Positions 55,925-64,000 of a stretch of 64,000 nt of DNA are shown here, one piece after another. The DNA comes from Bradyrhizobium paxllaeri. Lineage in GTDB: Bacteria; Pseudomonadota; Alphaproteobacteria; Rhizobiales; Xanthobacteraceae. The stretch covers positions 5,704,001 through 5,768,000 of the forward strand of contig NZ_CP042968.1 of assembly GCF_001693515.2 (NCBI RefSeq), read 5' to 3'. The translations under genes and the position numbers were made by a program. Each line of letters opens with the position of its first letter. Position 1 is the first letter of the stretch. Below the pieces are notes generated by a model, which was not told the DNA's origin, did no database searches, and worked only from the letters and a program-made list of their open reading frames with translations.

Positions 55925-57043
55925 TTACTTCCCCCAAACCTCATTCGCGACCTCGACCGCGAGGCTCAGCTTCGCCCACTGCTCTTCCTCGGACAGGATG
56001 TTGCCCTCCTCGGTCGAGGCAAAGCCGCATTGCGGCGAGACCGCGAGCTGCTCGAGCGGAGCAAATTTGGCGGCCTCATCGAGGCGGCGCTTGATGTCGT
56101 CCTTCTTCTCGAGCTCGCCGAACTTGGAGGTAATGACGCCGACCACCACGACCTTGTTGCCCTTCGGCAAATAGCGCAGCGGCTCGAAGCCGCCGGCGCG
56201 GTCGGAATCATATTCGAGGAAGTAGCCGTCGTAATTGGTGCCGGCCAGCATGGTCTCGGCCACCGGCTCGTAGCCGCCGGAGGAGATCCAGGTCGAGCGA
56301 AAATTGCCGCGGCAGACATGCGTGGTCACCACCATGTCGGCCGGCCGATCCGCCAGCGCGTAGTTGATGACGCGCGCGTAGATCTCCTGCAGGCCGTCGG
56401 GATTATCGCCGCGGTCGCGCGCCTTCTGCAATTCGTCTTGCGAGCAGAGATAGGCCCACACGGTATCGTCGAACTGCAAATAGCGGCAACCGGCGTCGTA
56501 GAATGCCTTCACCGCCTTGCGATAGGTCTTGCCGAGATCGAGGAAGAATTCCTCCAGATCGGGATAGACCTCCTTCGAGATCGACTTGCGGCCGCCGCGG
56601 AAATGCAGCACCGCCGGCGACGGGATCGTCATCTTCGGCGTGACGTGCGCGGTGTCGGCCTGCTTCTTCAGGAAACGGAAATGATCCAGCATCGGATGGT
56701 TGTCGGGAAAATCGAGCTTGCCGATGACGCGGACCGCGTCATGGCGGGTCTCGACGCCCGCGAACTGAATGCCGGTTTCGGGGTGGAAGAGCTCGCAGCC
56801 CGTGAGCTTGGCGAGAAAATCGAAATGCCACCAGGAGCGGCGGAATTCGCCGTCGGTCGCGAGTTTCAGGCCGACCGAGGCCTGCCGGTGCACGACCTTC
56901 TCGATCTCGAGGTCTTCGGCCTTGCGCAGGTCCTCGGCTGTGATCTCGCCCTTCTCCAGCTTGGCGCGCGCTTCCTTGATGCGCGGCGGCCGCAACAGAC
57001 TGCCGACCTCGTCGGCGCGGAACGGGGGCTTGGTTCTCTGCAT
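55925..57043 (-). CDS. Cobalamin-independent methionine synthase C-terminal-like protein
   Basis: 372 residues, about half of full MetE and lacking the N-terminal domain. The zinc ligands can be placed: His and Cys in TTHVCRGNF, Glu in YFLEYDSDRA and Cys in SPQCGFAS. The sequence opens PPFRADEVGSLLRPPRIKEAR, usual for the MetE-C/YxjG group. These short forms use methylated donors other than folate polyglutamate or act on other thiols; the true reaction is unknown. Start at 57043 has GGGAG upstream. It follows livF with a 36-base gap on the same strand. Confidence 0.83.
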   Translation of the reverse strand: MQRTKPPFRADEVGSLLRPPRIKEARAKLEKGEITAEDLRKAEDLEIEKVVHRQASVGLKLATDGEFRRSWWHFDFLAKLTGCELFHPETGIQFAGVETRHDAVRVIGKLDFPDNHPMLDHFRFLKKQADTAHVTPKMTIPSPAVLHFRGGRKSISKEVYPDLEEFFLDLGKTYRKAVKAFYDAGCRYLQFDDTVWAYLCSQDELQKARDRGDNPDGLQEIYARVINYALADRPADMVVTTHVCRGNFRSTWISSGGYEPVAETMLAGTNYDGYFLEYDSDRAGGFEPLRYLPKGNKVVVVGVITSKFGELEKKDDIKRRLDEAAKFAPLEQLAVSPQCGFASTEEGNILSEEEQWAKLSLAVEVANEVWGK

Positions 57044-57060
57044 GGTCTCAACTCCCATTG

Positions 57061-57092
57061 GATCTAGTGCGCGGCGGATCTAGTGCGCGGCG
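57061..57092. repeat. Tandem 16-base duplication at the end of livF
   Basis: GATCTAGTGCGCGGCG occurs twice in direct succession (57061-57076, 57077-57092). The second copy (on plus) holds the TAG stop of livF; the first is spare noncoding sequence. A slippage-type duplication. Confidence 0.8.
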
Positions 57093-57796
57093 GCGCCGGC
57101 GACGCCGAGATAGCGTTCGAGCACCGCAGGATCGGCCTTCAGCGCGTGGCTTGCCGCATCATGCACGATTGCGCCGCGTTCCAATATCACAACCCGATCG
57201 GCCAGCCCCAGAATCTTTTGCGCGTTCTGCTCGACGATGATCGAGCAGATACCCCCCGAGCGGGTGATGGTACCCAGCGCCTTTAACAATTCCTCAACGA
57301 TGATCGGCGCCAGCCCCTCGGTCGGCTCGTCCAGCAGCAGGACTTTCGGGTTGAGGGTCAGCGCGCGGCCGATCGCCAGCATCTGCTGCTCGCCGCCGGA
57401 TAGCTGGTTGCCGAAATTGCTGCGGCGCTCTTTCAGCCGCGGAAACATCTCGTAGACCTTATCGACCGTCCACGGACCCGGCTGGGCCACCGCGGTCATG
57501 TTCTCCTCGACCGTCAGCGAGCGGAAGATGTTGCGTTCCTGCGGCACCCAGCCGATCCCGGCCCGCGCCCGCTGGTCCGGGCGCATCGCCGTGATGTCCT
57601 GTCCACCGAGCGCTACCGTGCCGCCGAAACGACGGGTGATGCCGACGATCGAATTGATCAGCGTGGTCTTGCCGGTGCCGTTGCGCCCGAGCAGCGCCAG
57701 CACCTGGCCCTCGCCGAGCGAAAGCGACATCGAGGGCAGCACCACGGCCTCGCCGTAGCCGGCGCGCAAGGCATCGATGTCGAGAAGATCAGACAT
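57080..57796 (-). CDS. livF: Branched-chain amino acid-type ABC transporter ATP-binding protein
   Basis: 238 residues. Walker A GRNGTGKTT, signature LSGGEQQM, Walker B LLLDEPTEGLAP (the EGLAP extension is characteristic of LivF) and the switch His region VEQNA. It overlaps the livG reading frame by 8 bases, so the two are coupled. Energises uptake of branched-chain amino acids or a related substrate. Confidence 0.93.
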   Translation of the reverse strand: MSDLLDIDALRAGYGEAVVLPSMSLSLGEGQVLALLGRNGTGKTTLINSIVGITRRFGGTVALGGQDITAMRPDQRARAGIGWVPQERNIFRSLTVEENMTAVAQPGPWTVDKVYEMFPRLKERRSNFGNQLSGGEQQMLAIGRALTLNPKVLLLDEPTEGLAPIIVEELLKALGTITRSGGICSIIVEQNAQKILGLADRVVILERGAIVHDAASHALKADPAVLERYLGVAGAAAH

Positions 57797-58541
57797 CCGC
57801 AGCCTCGCCGAGATAGACCGCCTTCACTTGCGGATCCCGCGCCACTTCGTCCGGCGGACCCTCCACCAGCATGGCGCCGTTGACCAGCACCGAGATGCGG
57901 TCGGCGAACGAGAATACGAGGTCCATGTCATGCTCGATCAGCAGCACCGTGACATCACGGGGAAGCGCCGCAACGGCAGCCAGAATGTCGTGACGCTCAC
58001 TTTCGGGCACGCCGGCGGCAGGTTCGTCGAGCAGCAACACGCGGGGCTTGGTCGCGATCGCAAGCGCGATCTCCAGCAGCCGTTGCTTGCCGTAGGGCAG
58101 CGTCGCTGTTGGTTCGTTCATCACGTCAAGCAGGTGAAAACGCCCGAGCGTTTCCGCAATCTCCTCGTTGACGTCGTTCCGCGTCCCCATCCGCCGCCAC
58201 CAGTCGCCGCCGCGGCCGAGACGTTCGGAGACGGCGAGCCCTATCGTTTCGAGCGGGGTCAGGTCGGCATAGAGCTGATTGATCTGGAAGGTGCGCGACA
58301 GCCCGCGCAGCACCCGCTTGTGAACCGCAAGGTTGGTGATGTCATTGCCTTCGAGCAGGATCTGTCCGGCATTGGGCTTGAGCACGCCGGTGAGCAAATT
58401 GATGACGGTGGTCTTGCCGGCGCCGTTCGGCCCGATCAGGGCATGGCGGGCGCCCTGCTCCACTTTCAACGACAGATCGCGGGTGACCCGCAGGCCCCCG
58501 AAGGATTTTTCCAAACCTCTGGTTTCCAGCGCAATCGTCAT
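57789..58541 (-). CDS. livG: Branched-chain amino acid-type ABC transporter ATP-binding protein
   Basis: 250 residues. Walker A GPNGAGKTT, LPYGKQRLLEIALAIATKPRVLLLDEPAAGVPESE (signature replaced by YGKQR, typical of LivG) and the C-terminal VLVNGAMLVEGPPDEVARD. Start at 58541 overlaps the livM stop by ATGA. A longer open frame upstream has no ribosome site. Confidence 0.93.
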   Translation of the reverse strand: MTIALETRGLEKSFGGLRVTRDLSLKVEQGARHALIGPNGAGKTTVINLLTGVLKPNAGQILLEGNDITNLAVHKRVLRGLSRTFQINQLYADLTPLETIGLAVSERLGRGGDWWRRMGTRNDVNEEIAETLGRFHLLDVMNEPTATLPYGKQRLLEIALAIATKPRVLLLDEPAAGVPESERHDILAAVAALPRDVTVLLIEHDMDLVFSFADRISVLVNGAMLVEGPPDEVARDPQVKAVYLGEAADV

Positions 58542-59569
58542 GGCGTCTCGCTTTCGGGAACAGCGACGCCGGCCTTGCGCCCGAACACCTGACGGATAAT
58601 GAGGTTCGGCCCCCAAAGCACCCAGCGATGAATGCGCTCGCGGCCGACCAGCACCATCACCACCAGCACCAGCCCGATCCAGAACAGCCAGTATTGCGGC
58701 GTGATGGTCTGAAACAGTTCCTGCAGCATCTTGAAGACGACAGCACCGATCAGCCCACCGTAGAGATAGCCGGTACCGCCGATCACGAGCACCAGCATCA
58801 GATCGGCCGAGCGCTCAAAGGCGAACACGTCAAGCGAGGCCAGCGCCGTGGTCTGGGTGAACAGTGCGCCGGCAATGCCGGCATAGAACGCCGCCACCGT
58901 ATAGATCGCGATCAGGCGGCGGTTGACGGGCACACCGATCGCGGAAGCCCGCAACGGATTGTTCTTGATCGCGCGCAGCGACAGGCCGAACGGCGAATTC
59001 ACGATCCGACGCGCCAGCAGGAACAGCAGGAACAGCACGATCAGCGAATAGAAGAAGCCCGTCTTGCCGAACATGTCGAATGCAAACATACCGAGGATCG
59101 GCTGCATCTCGATGCCCTGCAGCCCATCGGTGCCGCCGGTGATGTTCGAAAACCGTTCCGCCAGCGCCTCCAGCAGCAGCGCGATGCCGAGCGTCACCAT
59201 CAGCCGCGTCAGGTCGACGCCGCGGATGACGAGGAAGCTGGTGAGGAAGCCCAGCACCATGGCGACCAGGCCGGCGACGACCAGCGCGATGACAGGCTCG
59301 TTGATGATGCCATGCAGCGCCAGCAGCCCGGCGGAATAGGCGCCGACGCCGAAGAAGGCCGCGTGCCCGAGCGAAACAATCCCCGCATAGCCAAGGATCA
59401 GATCGAGCGACAGCGTGAACAACGCCAGCCGCAAGATGTCGGTCATGATCAGATAGCGCGACGGAAACAGGAACGCACAGGACAACGCGAGAACCCAGAA
59501 CACGATCTCGGCCGGGTGCCAGCGGGCGCGGGCGATGGCGTGGGAGGAGACGTCGGAAACAGCGGTCAT
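58538..59569 (-). CDS. livM: Branched-chain amino acid-type ABC transporter permease
   Basis: 343 residues, eight or nine membrane segments. GYAGIVSLGHAAFFGVGAYSAGLLALHG is the LivM signature; the EAA-like loop FGLSLRAIKNNPLRASAIGVPVNRRLIAIY is present. It lies 7 bases after livH on the same strand. Confidence 0.93.
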   Translation of the reverse strand: MTAVSDVSSHAIARARWHPAEIVFWVLALSCAFLFPSRYLIMTDILRLALFTLSLDLILGYAGIVSLGHAAFFGVGAYSAGLLALHGIINEPVIALVVAGLVAMVLGFLTSFLVIRGVDLTRLMVTLGIALLLEALAERFSNITGGTDGLQGIEMQPILGMFAFDMFGKTGFFYSLIVLFLLFLLARRIVNSPFGLSLRAIKNNPLRASAIGVPVNRRLIAIYTVAAFYAGIAGALFTQTTALASLDVFAFERSADLMLVLVIGGTGYLYGGLIGAVVFKMLQELFQTITPQYWLFWIGLVLVVMVLVGRERIHRWVLWGPNLIIRQVFGRKAGVAVPESETP

Positions 59570-59576
59570 CGCGGGC

Positions 59577-60446
59577 TCATCGCGCGGCGGCGCGGCCGAA
59601 CAGGCCGTTCGGGCGCCAGATCAGGATCACGATCATGATGGTATAGATGACGAACGGGCCCATCTTCGGCACATAATATTTGCCGGCAACGTCGCCGATG
59701 CCGAGCAGTAGCGAGGCGAGAAACGGCCCGGTGATGCTGGAGGATCCACCGACGGTGACCACGATCAAAAAGTAGATCATGAATTTTAGCGGGAAATACG
59801 GATCGAGCCCGAGGATTTCGGCGCTCAGCGCGCCGCCCAGCCCTGCAAGGCCGCAGCCGAAGGCAAAGGTGAAGGCGAAGACCTGCGGCACGTTGATGCC
59901 GAGGCCGCTGGCGGCACGGGGATCGTCAACGGCCGCGCGCAGGCGGCTGCCAAAGCGGGTCTTCGCCAGGATCAATTGCAGCGCCACCGTAAGCAGGCCG
60001 CAGATCACGATGATCATCAGCCGATAGCGGCCGATGCCGACGCCGAAGAAATCGAACTGGCCTTCGAGCGCCGCCGGCAGCTTGATGAAGATCCGCGACG
60101 ATCCCATGATGTAGTCGACCGCCGCCACCGACATGAAGGTCAGGCCGATCGTGAACAGCACCTGGTCGAGATGGCTGCGGGTGTAGAGGTGGCGATAGAG
60201 CGTACGCTCCAGCGCGACGCCGATCAGCGCGGACGAAACAAATGCCAGCGGCAGCGCCGAAAAGAACGGCCAGCCCTGGTTGTTGACCAGCACGGCGCAG
60301 ATGTAGCCCCCGGCCATGGCAAACGCGCCATGGGCGAGATTGACGAAATTCATCAGGCCGAGCGTCACCGCCAGCCCGCAGGCCAGCACGAACAGCAGCA
60401 TGCCGTAGGCAACACCGTCGAACAGGATGGTGAACAGCGTGGTCAT
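59577..60446 (-). CDS. livH: Branched-chain amino acid-type ABC transporter permease
   Basis: 289 residues. VLACGLAVTLGLMNFVNLAHGAFAMAGGYICA is the LivH signature; RFGSRLRAAVDDPRAASGLGINVPQVFAFTFAFGCGLAGLGGALSAEI is the coupling loop. First permease of the operon, 116 bases after the substrate-binding gene with a family B repeat between. Confidence 0.93.
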   Translation of the reverse strand: MTTLFTILFDGVAYGMLLFVLACGLAVTLGLMNFVNLAHGAFAMAGGYICAVLVNNQGWPFFSALPLAFVSSALIGVALERTLYRHLYTRSHLDQVLFTIGLTFMSVAAVDYIMGSSRIFIKLPAALEGQFDFFGVGIGRYRLMIIVICGLLTVALQLILAKTRFGSRLRAAVDDPRAASGLGINVPQVFAFTFAFGCGLAGLGGALSAEILGLDPYFPLKFMIYFLIVVTVGGSSSITGPFLASLLLGIGDVAGKYYVPKMGPFVIYTIMIVILIWRPNGLFGRAAAR

Positions 60447-60475
60447 AGGATGGGGTTGAGCCTCTCAGCAGCACT

Positions 60476-60556
60476 CGTCATTCCGGGATGGTCCGAAGGA
60501 CCAGACCCGGAATCTCGAGATTCCGGGTTCGCATCTTCGATGCGCCCCGGAATGAC
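60476..60556. repeat. Palindromic repeat, family B (copy 3)
   Basis: CGTCATTCCGGGATG...GCGCCCCGGAATGAC outer arms, inner ACCCGGAATCTCGAGATTC. Lies between the substrate-binding gene and livH, where it may reduce read-through so that the binding protein is made in excess (inference). Confidence 0.83.
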
Positions 60557-60562
60557 CTTCGG

Positions 60563-61735
60563 TCACTTCTTGGTCTTGCCGGAATCCTTCACCGCCTCGA
60601 AGGTCGCGAATTCGACGTTGTAGAGCTCGCCGTCAACCTTCTCGACCTTGCGGATGTAGATGTTCTGCACGATGTCGCGGGTTTCCGGATCGATCGAGAT
60701 CGGGCCGCGCGGGCTTTCCCACTTTGCGCCCTTCATCGCCCCGATCAGCGCATCGCCGTCGGTCTTGCCGCCGGTCTTCTTCAGCGCCTCGTAGATCAGG
60801 CGGATGCCGTCATAGCCGCCGACCGCCATGAAGCCGGGACGCTGGCCGAACGCCTTCTTGTAGGCGGCGACGAATTCCTTATTGGCCGCCGAGGGATGCG
60901 CGGCGGAATAGAGGTGTGCGGTCACCGTGCCGAGCGCCGCGTCGCCCATGCCATTGAGCAGATCGTCGTCCATCACGTCGCCGGGGCCGATCACCTTGAT
61001 GCCCGACTTGTCGAGCCCGCGCTCGGCATATTGCTTCATGAAGTTGCCGCCCTGGCCTGCCGGCACGAACACGAACACGGCGTCAGGCTTGGCGTCCTTC
61101 ATGCGCTGCAAGAACGGAGCGAAATCAGGGTTTTGCAGCGGCACCTTCACCTCTTCCACGATCTCGCCGCCACCGGCCGTGAAGTTCTGCTTGAAGAAGT
61201 TCAAGGCGTCGTTGCCCGGCGCGTAGTCGGAGGTCAGCGTTGCGACCTTCTTGATGCCGTTCTTGGCAGCCCAGTCACCGATGATGGTGGACGACTGCGC
61301 CAGCGTGAAGGAGGTGCGGACGATATAGGGCGAGCGCTCGGTGATGATCGAGGTGCCCGCCGCCATCACGATTTCCGGAATCTTGGCCTGCGTCGCCAGC
61401 GGCGCCGCCGCGAGTGCCGCCGGCGTCACGCCGAAGCCAGCGATGAAATTGACCTTGTCGTTGACGATCAGTTCCTGCGCGAGGCGCTTGGTGTTGTCGG
61501 GAACCGCGGCGTCGTCCTTGAGGATGACCTCGATCTTCTTGCCGGCGACGGTATCGCCGTTCTGCTGCATGTAGAGCTTGACAGCGTTGTCGATCTGCTT
61601 GCCGGTCGACGCCTGGCCGCCGGTCATCGGCAGGATCAGGCCGATCTTGACGGTCTCCTGGGCCTGCGCCGGCGCAAGCGCCAGCATCGCGGCGACCGAG
61701 CCTGCGGCCAGCAATAGTTGACTGCGAATAGACAT
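60563..61735 (-). CDS. Branched-chain amino acid-type ABC transporter substrate-binding protein
   Basis: 390 residues. A signal peptide (cleavage AQA, about 24) precedes a type I periplasmic binding fold: VKIGLILPMTGGQASTGKQIDNAVKLYMQQNGDTVAGKKIEVILKDD, then FIAGFGVTPAALAAAPLATQAKIPEIV and VGGYDGIRLIYEALKKTGGK. LivK-like, but specificity is open; several relatives bind aromatic or other acids. The start at 61735 (MSIRSQ) has GGGGGAGGG upstream; an ATG two codons earlier is possible. Confidence 0.92.
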   Translation of the reverse strand: MSIRSQLLLAAGSVAAMLALAPAQAQETVKIGLILPMTGGQASTGKQIDNAVKLYMQQNGDTVAGKKIEVILKDDAAVPDNTKRLAQELIVNDKVNFIAGFGVTPAALAAAPLATQAKIPEIVMAAGTSIITERSPYIVRTSFTLAQSSTIIGDWAAKNGIKKVATLTSDYAPGNDALNFFKQNFTAGGGEIVEEVKVPLQNPDFAPFLQRMKDAKPDAVFVFVPAGQGGNFMKQYAERGLDKSGIKVIGPGDVMDDDLLNGMGDAALGTVTAHLYSAAHPSAANKEFVAAYKKAFGQRPGFMAVGGYDGIRLIYEALKKTGGKTDGDALIGAMKGAKWESPRGPISIDPETRDIVQNIYIRKVEKVDGELYNVEFATFEAVKDSGKTKK

Positions 61736-62080
61736 GAGCATCCCTCCCCCTGAACGGCCTTGTGTCCTCGAACCGAGTCCCCGGCCCTTGATCTCACCAT
61801 AACCCAGATTTTTCCGCCGGGTAGCGCGGCAACATGGCGTCCCGGAGTGTCCTGTTGTCAATCGGACGATGGGCGTGCCCGCGACACACGCGCGCCGCTT
61901 GCGCCCTTCTGTTGGGTATCTAAATACTATCGAACGTCAGGACTGCCGGACACGGCGCCCTATTTGTACGATTGTACAAATGAAATGGTCCTGTCAACGA
62001 ATAAGCGCGACCGCAGAGTTCCCGGAATGGGGCGCCCTAAATCCATCATCCTTAAAGGTGAAAGGCGTAAACTTCTGCCG
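61736..62080. other. Intergenic region upstream of the ABC substrate-binding gene
   Basis: 345 bases separating divergent genes. Apart from the palindrome at 61962-61981 no gene or RNA can be supported; an open frame crossing it in phase with the lipoprotein has no ribosome site. Confidence 0.45.
61962..61981. promoter_or_regulatory. Perfect palindrome, candidate operator
   Basis: ATTTGTAC and GTACAAAT, 8-base arms around GATT, AT-rich in a GC-rich background, about 226 bases upstream of the substrate-binding gene and 100 bases upstream of the lipoprotein gene. Shape fits a dimeric repressor site (TetR/MarR style); nothing proves it. Confidence 0.35.
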
Positions 62081-62350
62081 ATGCCGACCAGCGCGCGCCA
62101 TATTGCCACGATCCTGGCCGTAGCCCTTGCGGGCTGCGGACTGAGCGGCTGTGGGACCATCAACGAGAAGATCGCGGCGGGAGTCAGCGACTCCATTCCG
62201 GCCGCGATCGGCGGACTGCCAGCGGACGCGCCACCGCGCCCGGGCACCGCAAAGTACGACGAGTACATGCGGGAGCGCGAGCGCAAGCGCCTGCTGCCGG
62301 CTTCCGAACGCGACAAGGAAGAACAGCCTGCGCCGGCCACGCCGCGCTAA
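62081..62350 (+). CDS. Small lipoprotein
   Basis: 89 residues. A signal with lipobox LAGC ([14 protein letters not shown]) is visible near residue 19. The mature part is acidic and Arg/Glu rich, ending [11 protein letters not shown]. No known domain. Its last four bases overlap tail-to-tail with purU. The start at 62081 is chosen to give a normal signal length; a start at 62027 would extend it by 18 residues. Confidence 0.6.
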   Translation: MPTSARHIATILAVALAGCGLSGCGTINEKIAAGVSDSIPAAIGGLPADAPPRPGTAKYDEYMRERERKRLLPASERDKEEQPAPATPR

Positions 62351-63210
62351 TCCATGAACACCACAGTCTTGCGGCCGTTGAGGATCACGCGATCCTCCAG
62401 GTGATGGCGCATGGCGCGCGCCAGCACGCGGCGCTCGATGTCGCGCCCCTTGCGCGAGAGGTCTTCGGGCGTGTCGCGATGGCTGATGCGCTCGACGTCC
62501 TGGTCGATGATCGGGCCTTCGTCGAGGTCGCGGGTGACGTAATGCGCGGTGGCACCGATCAGCTTGACGCCGCGCTCATGGGCCTGGTGGTAGGGCCGCG
62601 CGCCCTTGAAGCCCGGCAGGAACGAATGGTGGATGTTGATGCAGCGCCCCGACAGTCTGGCCGACATTTCGTCCGACAGGATCTGCATGTAGCGCGCCAG
62701 CACCACGAGATCGGTCCTGGAGTCCTGGACGAGCTTCCAGACCGCATCTTCCTGCTCGCGCTTGGTTTCCTTGGTCACCGGCATGTAGTGGAAGGGAATG
62801 TCGCCGAAATCGAGCGAGCTGTAAGTCTCGCGCGGATGATTGGAAACGATCGCGGTCGGGATCATCTCGAGCTCGCCGGTGCGCCAGCGGTAGAGAATGT
62901 CGACCAGGCAGTGATCCGATTTGGAGACCAAAAGCATCACGCGGCGGCGGTTGGCGCGGTCGCGCATCTGCCAGTCCATGCCGAAGCGCTCGGCGATCGC
63001 GGCAAATCCCGTCTGCAGCGCCTGCAGTTCGACCGCGAGATCGGCGGCGGTGAACACCACCCGCATGAAAAATTTCTTGGTCTCGACGTCATCGAACTGC
63101 TGGGCGTCCAGGATGTTCTGCCCGTTATGGGCGAGAAAGGTCGACACCGCGGAAACGATTCCGGGGCGATCCGGGCAGGACAGGGTCAGGACGAATTGAT
63201 GATCGGGCAT
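62347..63210 (-). CDS. purU: Formyltetrahydrofolate deformylase
   Basis: 287 residues. The N-terminal ACT domain ([36 protein letters not shown]) is followed by a formyltransferase-like domain with [24 protein letters not shown] and [45 protein letters not shown], where the conserved His and Asp sit. It splits 10-formyl-THF into THF and formate, balancing one-carbon units. Confidence 0.95.
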   Translation of the reverse strand: MPDHQFVLTLSCPDRPGIVSAVSTFLAHNGQNILDAQQFDDVETKKFFMRVVFTAADLAVELQALQTGFAAIAERFGMDWQMRDRANRRRVMLLVSKSDHCLVDILYRWRTGELEMIPTAIVSNHPRETYSSLDFGDIPFHYMPVTKETKREQEDAVWKLVQDSRTDLVVLARYMQILSDEMSARLSGRCINIHHSFLPGFKGARPYHQAHERGVKLIGATAHYVTRDLDEGPIIDQDVERISHRDTPEDLSRKGRDIERRVLARAMRHHLEDRVILNGRKTVVFMD

Positions 63211-63350
63211 GGCGGCGTTGACTACAATTCAGGCAGAAGGGTGAAACCTCGGATTTGCGCCCTGCTCTATCACCGCAGACGCGCTTGCGCCAATCCGGAA
63301 ACCGGGGTCAGGATGAACAAAGCGCGAAGCAAAAGCGTTGGAGCGAGATC

Positions 63351-64000
63351 ATGGCTGACAGATTGAACGGGTACCGTATCCTGATCCTGGAAACGCGCGA
63401 GGAAGCGCAGTTTTCCCGCCTGCTCACCGAGCAGGGCGCCGACGTGCTGCAATGTCCGATGTTCACTATCCACGACGCGCCCGACCCGGCGCCGGTCGAA
63501 GCCTGGATCAGGCGGTCGATCGAAAAGCCCTTTGACGACATCGTGCTGATGACGGGCGAAGGCCTGCGCCGGCTGATGAAGGTGGTCCGGCGCATCGGTG
63601 CCGAACAGGCGTTCGTCGCCTCGCTCGGCAAGGCGCGCAAATTCGCCCGCGGGCCCAAGCCGGGCAAGGCGCTGCGCGAAATCGGGCTGGAGCCGCAGAT
63701 GACGACGGAGAAGCCGACCTCCGAAGGCATCGCCGAAATGCTGTCGCGCCTCGACCTCAGCGGCCACCGCCTCGGCCTGCAACTTTACCCGGATAAGGAT
63801 CACAGCGTCCTGATCGGCAAGATCAAGGCGCAAGGCGCCGACGTCGATAGCGTGCTGCCCTATGCCTATGACGCGCAGGCGGCCGACGCGAACATCATCG
63901 CCGCGATCGACGAGATGGCCGAAGGCCGCATCGACGCGATCGCGCTGACCAATCTCGGCCAGATCCGCCGCCTGATGGAAGTCGCGCGGGCGAAAGGTTG
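63351..64000 (+). CDS. Uroporphyrinogen-III synthase family protein (3' end outside window)
   Basis: The first 216 residues are visible; the gene runs off the right edge. ILILETREEAQFSRLLTEQGADVLQCPMFTI, DDIVLMTGEGLRRLMKVVRRIG and ALTNLGQIRRLMEVA match the HemD fold. HemD closes the tetrapyrrole ring, but stand-alone relatives of this fold with a different role exist. GGAGCGAG precedes the ATG. Confidence 0.75.
   Translation, partial: MADRLNGYRILILETREEAQFSRLLTEQGADVLQCPMFTIHDAPDPAPVEAWIRRSIEKPFDDIVLMTGEGLRRLMKVVRRIGAEQAFVASLGKARKFARGPKPGKALREIGLEPQMTTEKPTSEGIAEMLSRLDLSGHRLGLQLYPDKDHSVLIGKIKAQGADVDSVLPYAYDAQAADANIIAAIDEMAEGRIDAIALTNLGQIRRLMEVARAKG

Noticed and set aside
1..64000. tRNA, rRNA, CRISPR arrays, prophage or intact insertion sequences
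   Set aside because: No cloverleaf, repeat-spacer pattern, phage structural gene or transposase was seen by reading both strands; a computational scan would be needed to exclude degenerate cases.

Overview
The window is about 64 kb of GC-rich chromosomal DNA from an alphaproteobacterium, most probably Bradyrhizobium or a close relative (inference from protein style, LPS gene content and characteristic intergenic palindromes; no database search was possible). Coding density is high. No tRNA, rRNA, CRISPR array, intact insertion sequence or prophage was seen.

Layout. 1-9.4 kb: membrane and stress-type accessory genes (HdeD-like protein, MFS exporter next to glutaminase, DUF1269 protein, membrane metallophosphoesterase, a small secreted protein with twin Cx6C repeats, AI-2E-type permease). 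9.5-22.3 kb: a secreted caspase-fold protein, threonine dehydratase, an LpxH-like phosphatase translationally coupled to a glycosyltransferase, ThiD, a stand-alone Lrp ligand domain, an Ldh-family oxidoreductase, a membrane J-protein, two c-type cytochromes, a CHRD protein and a solitary molybdenum hydroxylase large subunit with a form-II type loop. 22.6-45 kb: a large envelope polysaccharide/LPS region: murJ, WbpE/WbpB-like sugar-nucleotide genes, GDP-mannose and UDP-glucuronate-type enzymes, a WecA-like initiating transferase, a WbpM-like dehydratase, tandem O-antigen ligases (the upstream copy frameshifted near its end), hldE, hldD, waaF, an LpcC-like transferase, galE and an MsbA-like ABC exporter. 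45.8-46.5 kb: a group II intron whose reverse-transcriptase gene is almost wholly deleted; it splits an intergenic palindrome at a clean boundary. 46.7-57 kb: small ACT and EthD proteins, a Baeyer-Villiger type monooxygenase, and the S-adenosylmethionine cycle (ahcY, metK) behind an uncharacterised helix-turn-helix/methyltransferase fusion; then a TPR-caspase protein and a MetE C-terminal-like protein. 57-61.7 kb: a complete branched-chain amino acid type ABC importer (livFGMHK order on the minus strand). 62-64 kb: a small lipoprotein, purU, and the start of a uroporphyrinogen-III synthase gene cut by the window edge.

How the genes work together. The central block can make and assemble core and O-antigen: hldE/hldD make ADP-heptose for WaaF; ManC supplies GDP-mannose; WbpM-, WbpB- and WbpE-like enzymes and epimerases supply modified UDP-sugars; the WecA-like enzyme loads undecaprenyl phosphate; O-antigen ligase-type proteins polymerise or ligate; MurJ flips the peptidoglycan lipid. 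The metK-ahcY pair makes S-adenosylmethionine and removes S-adenosylhomocysteine, and the upstream HTH-methyltransferase protein is a candidate sensor or consumer of that cycle. At least four families of palindromic intergenic repeats are scattered through the window, and some copies supply the stop codons of neighbouring genes.
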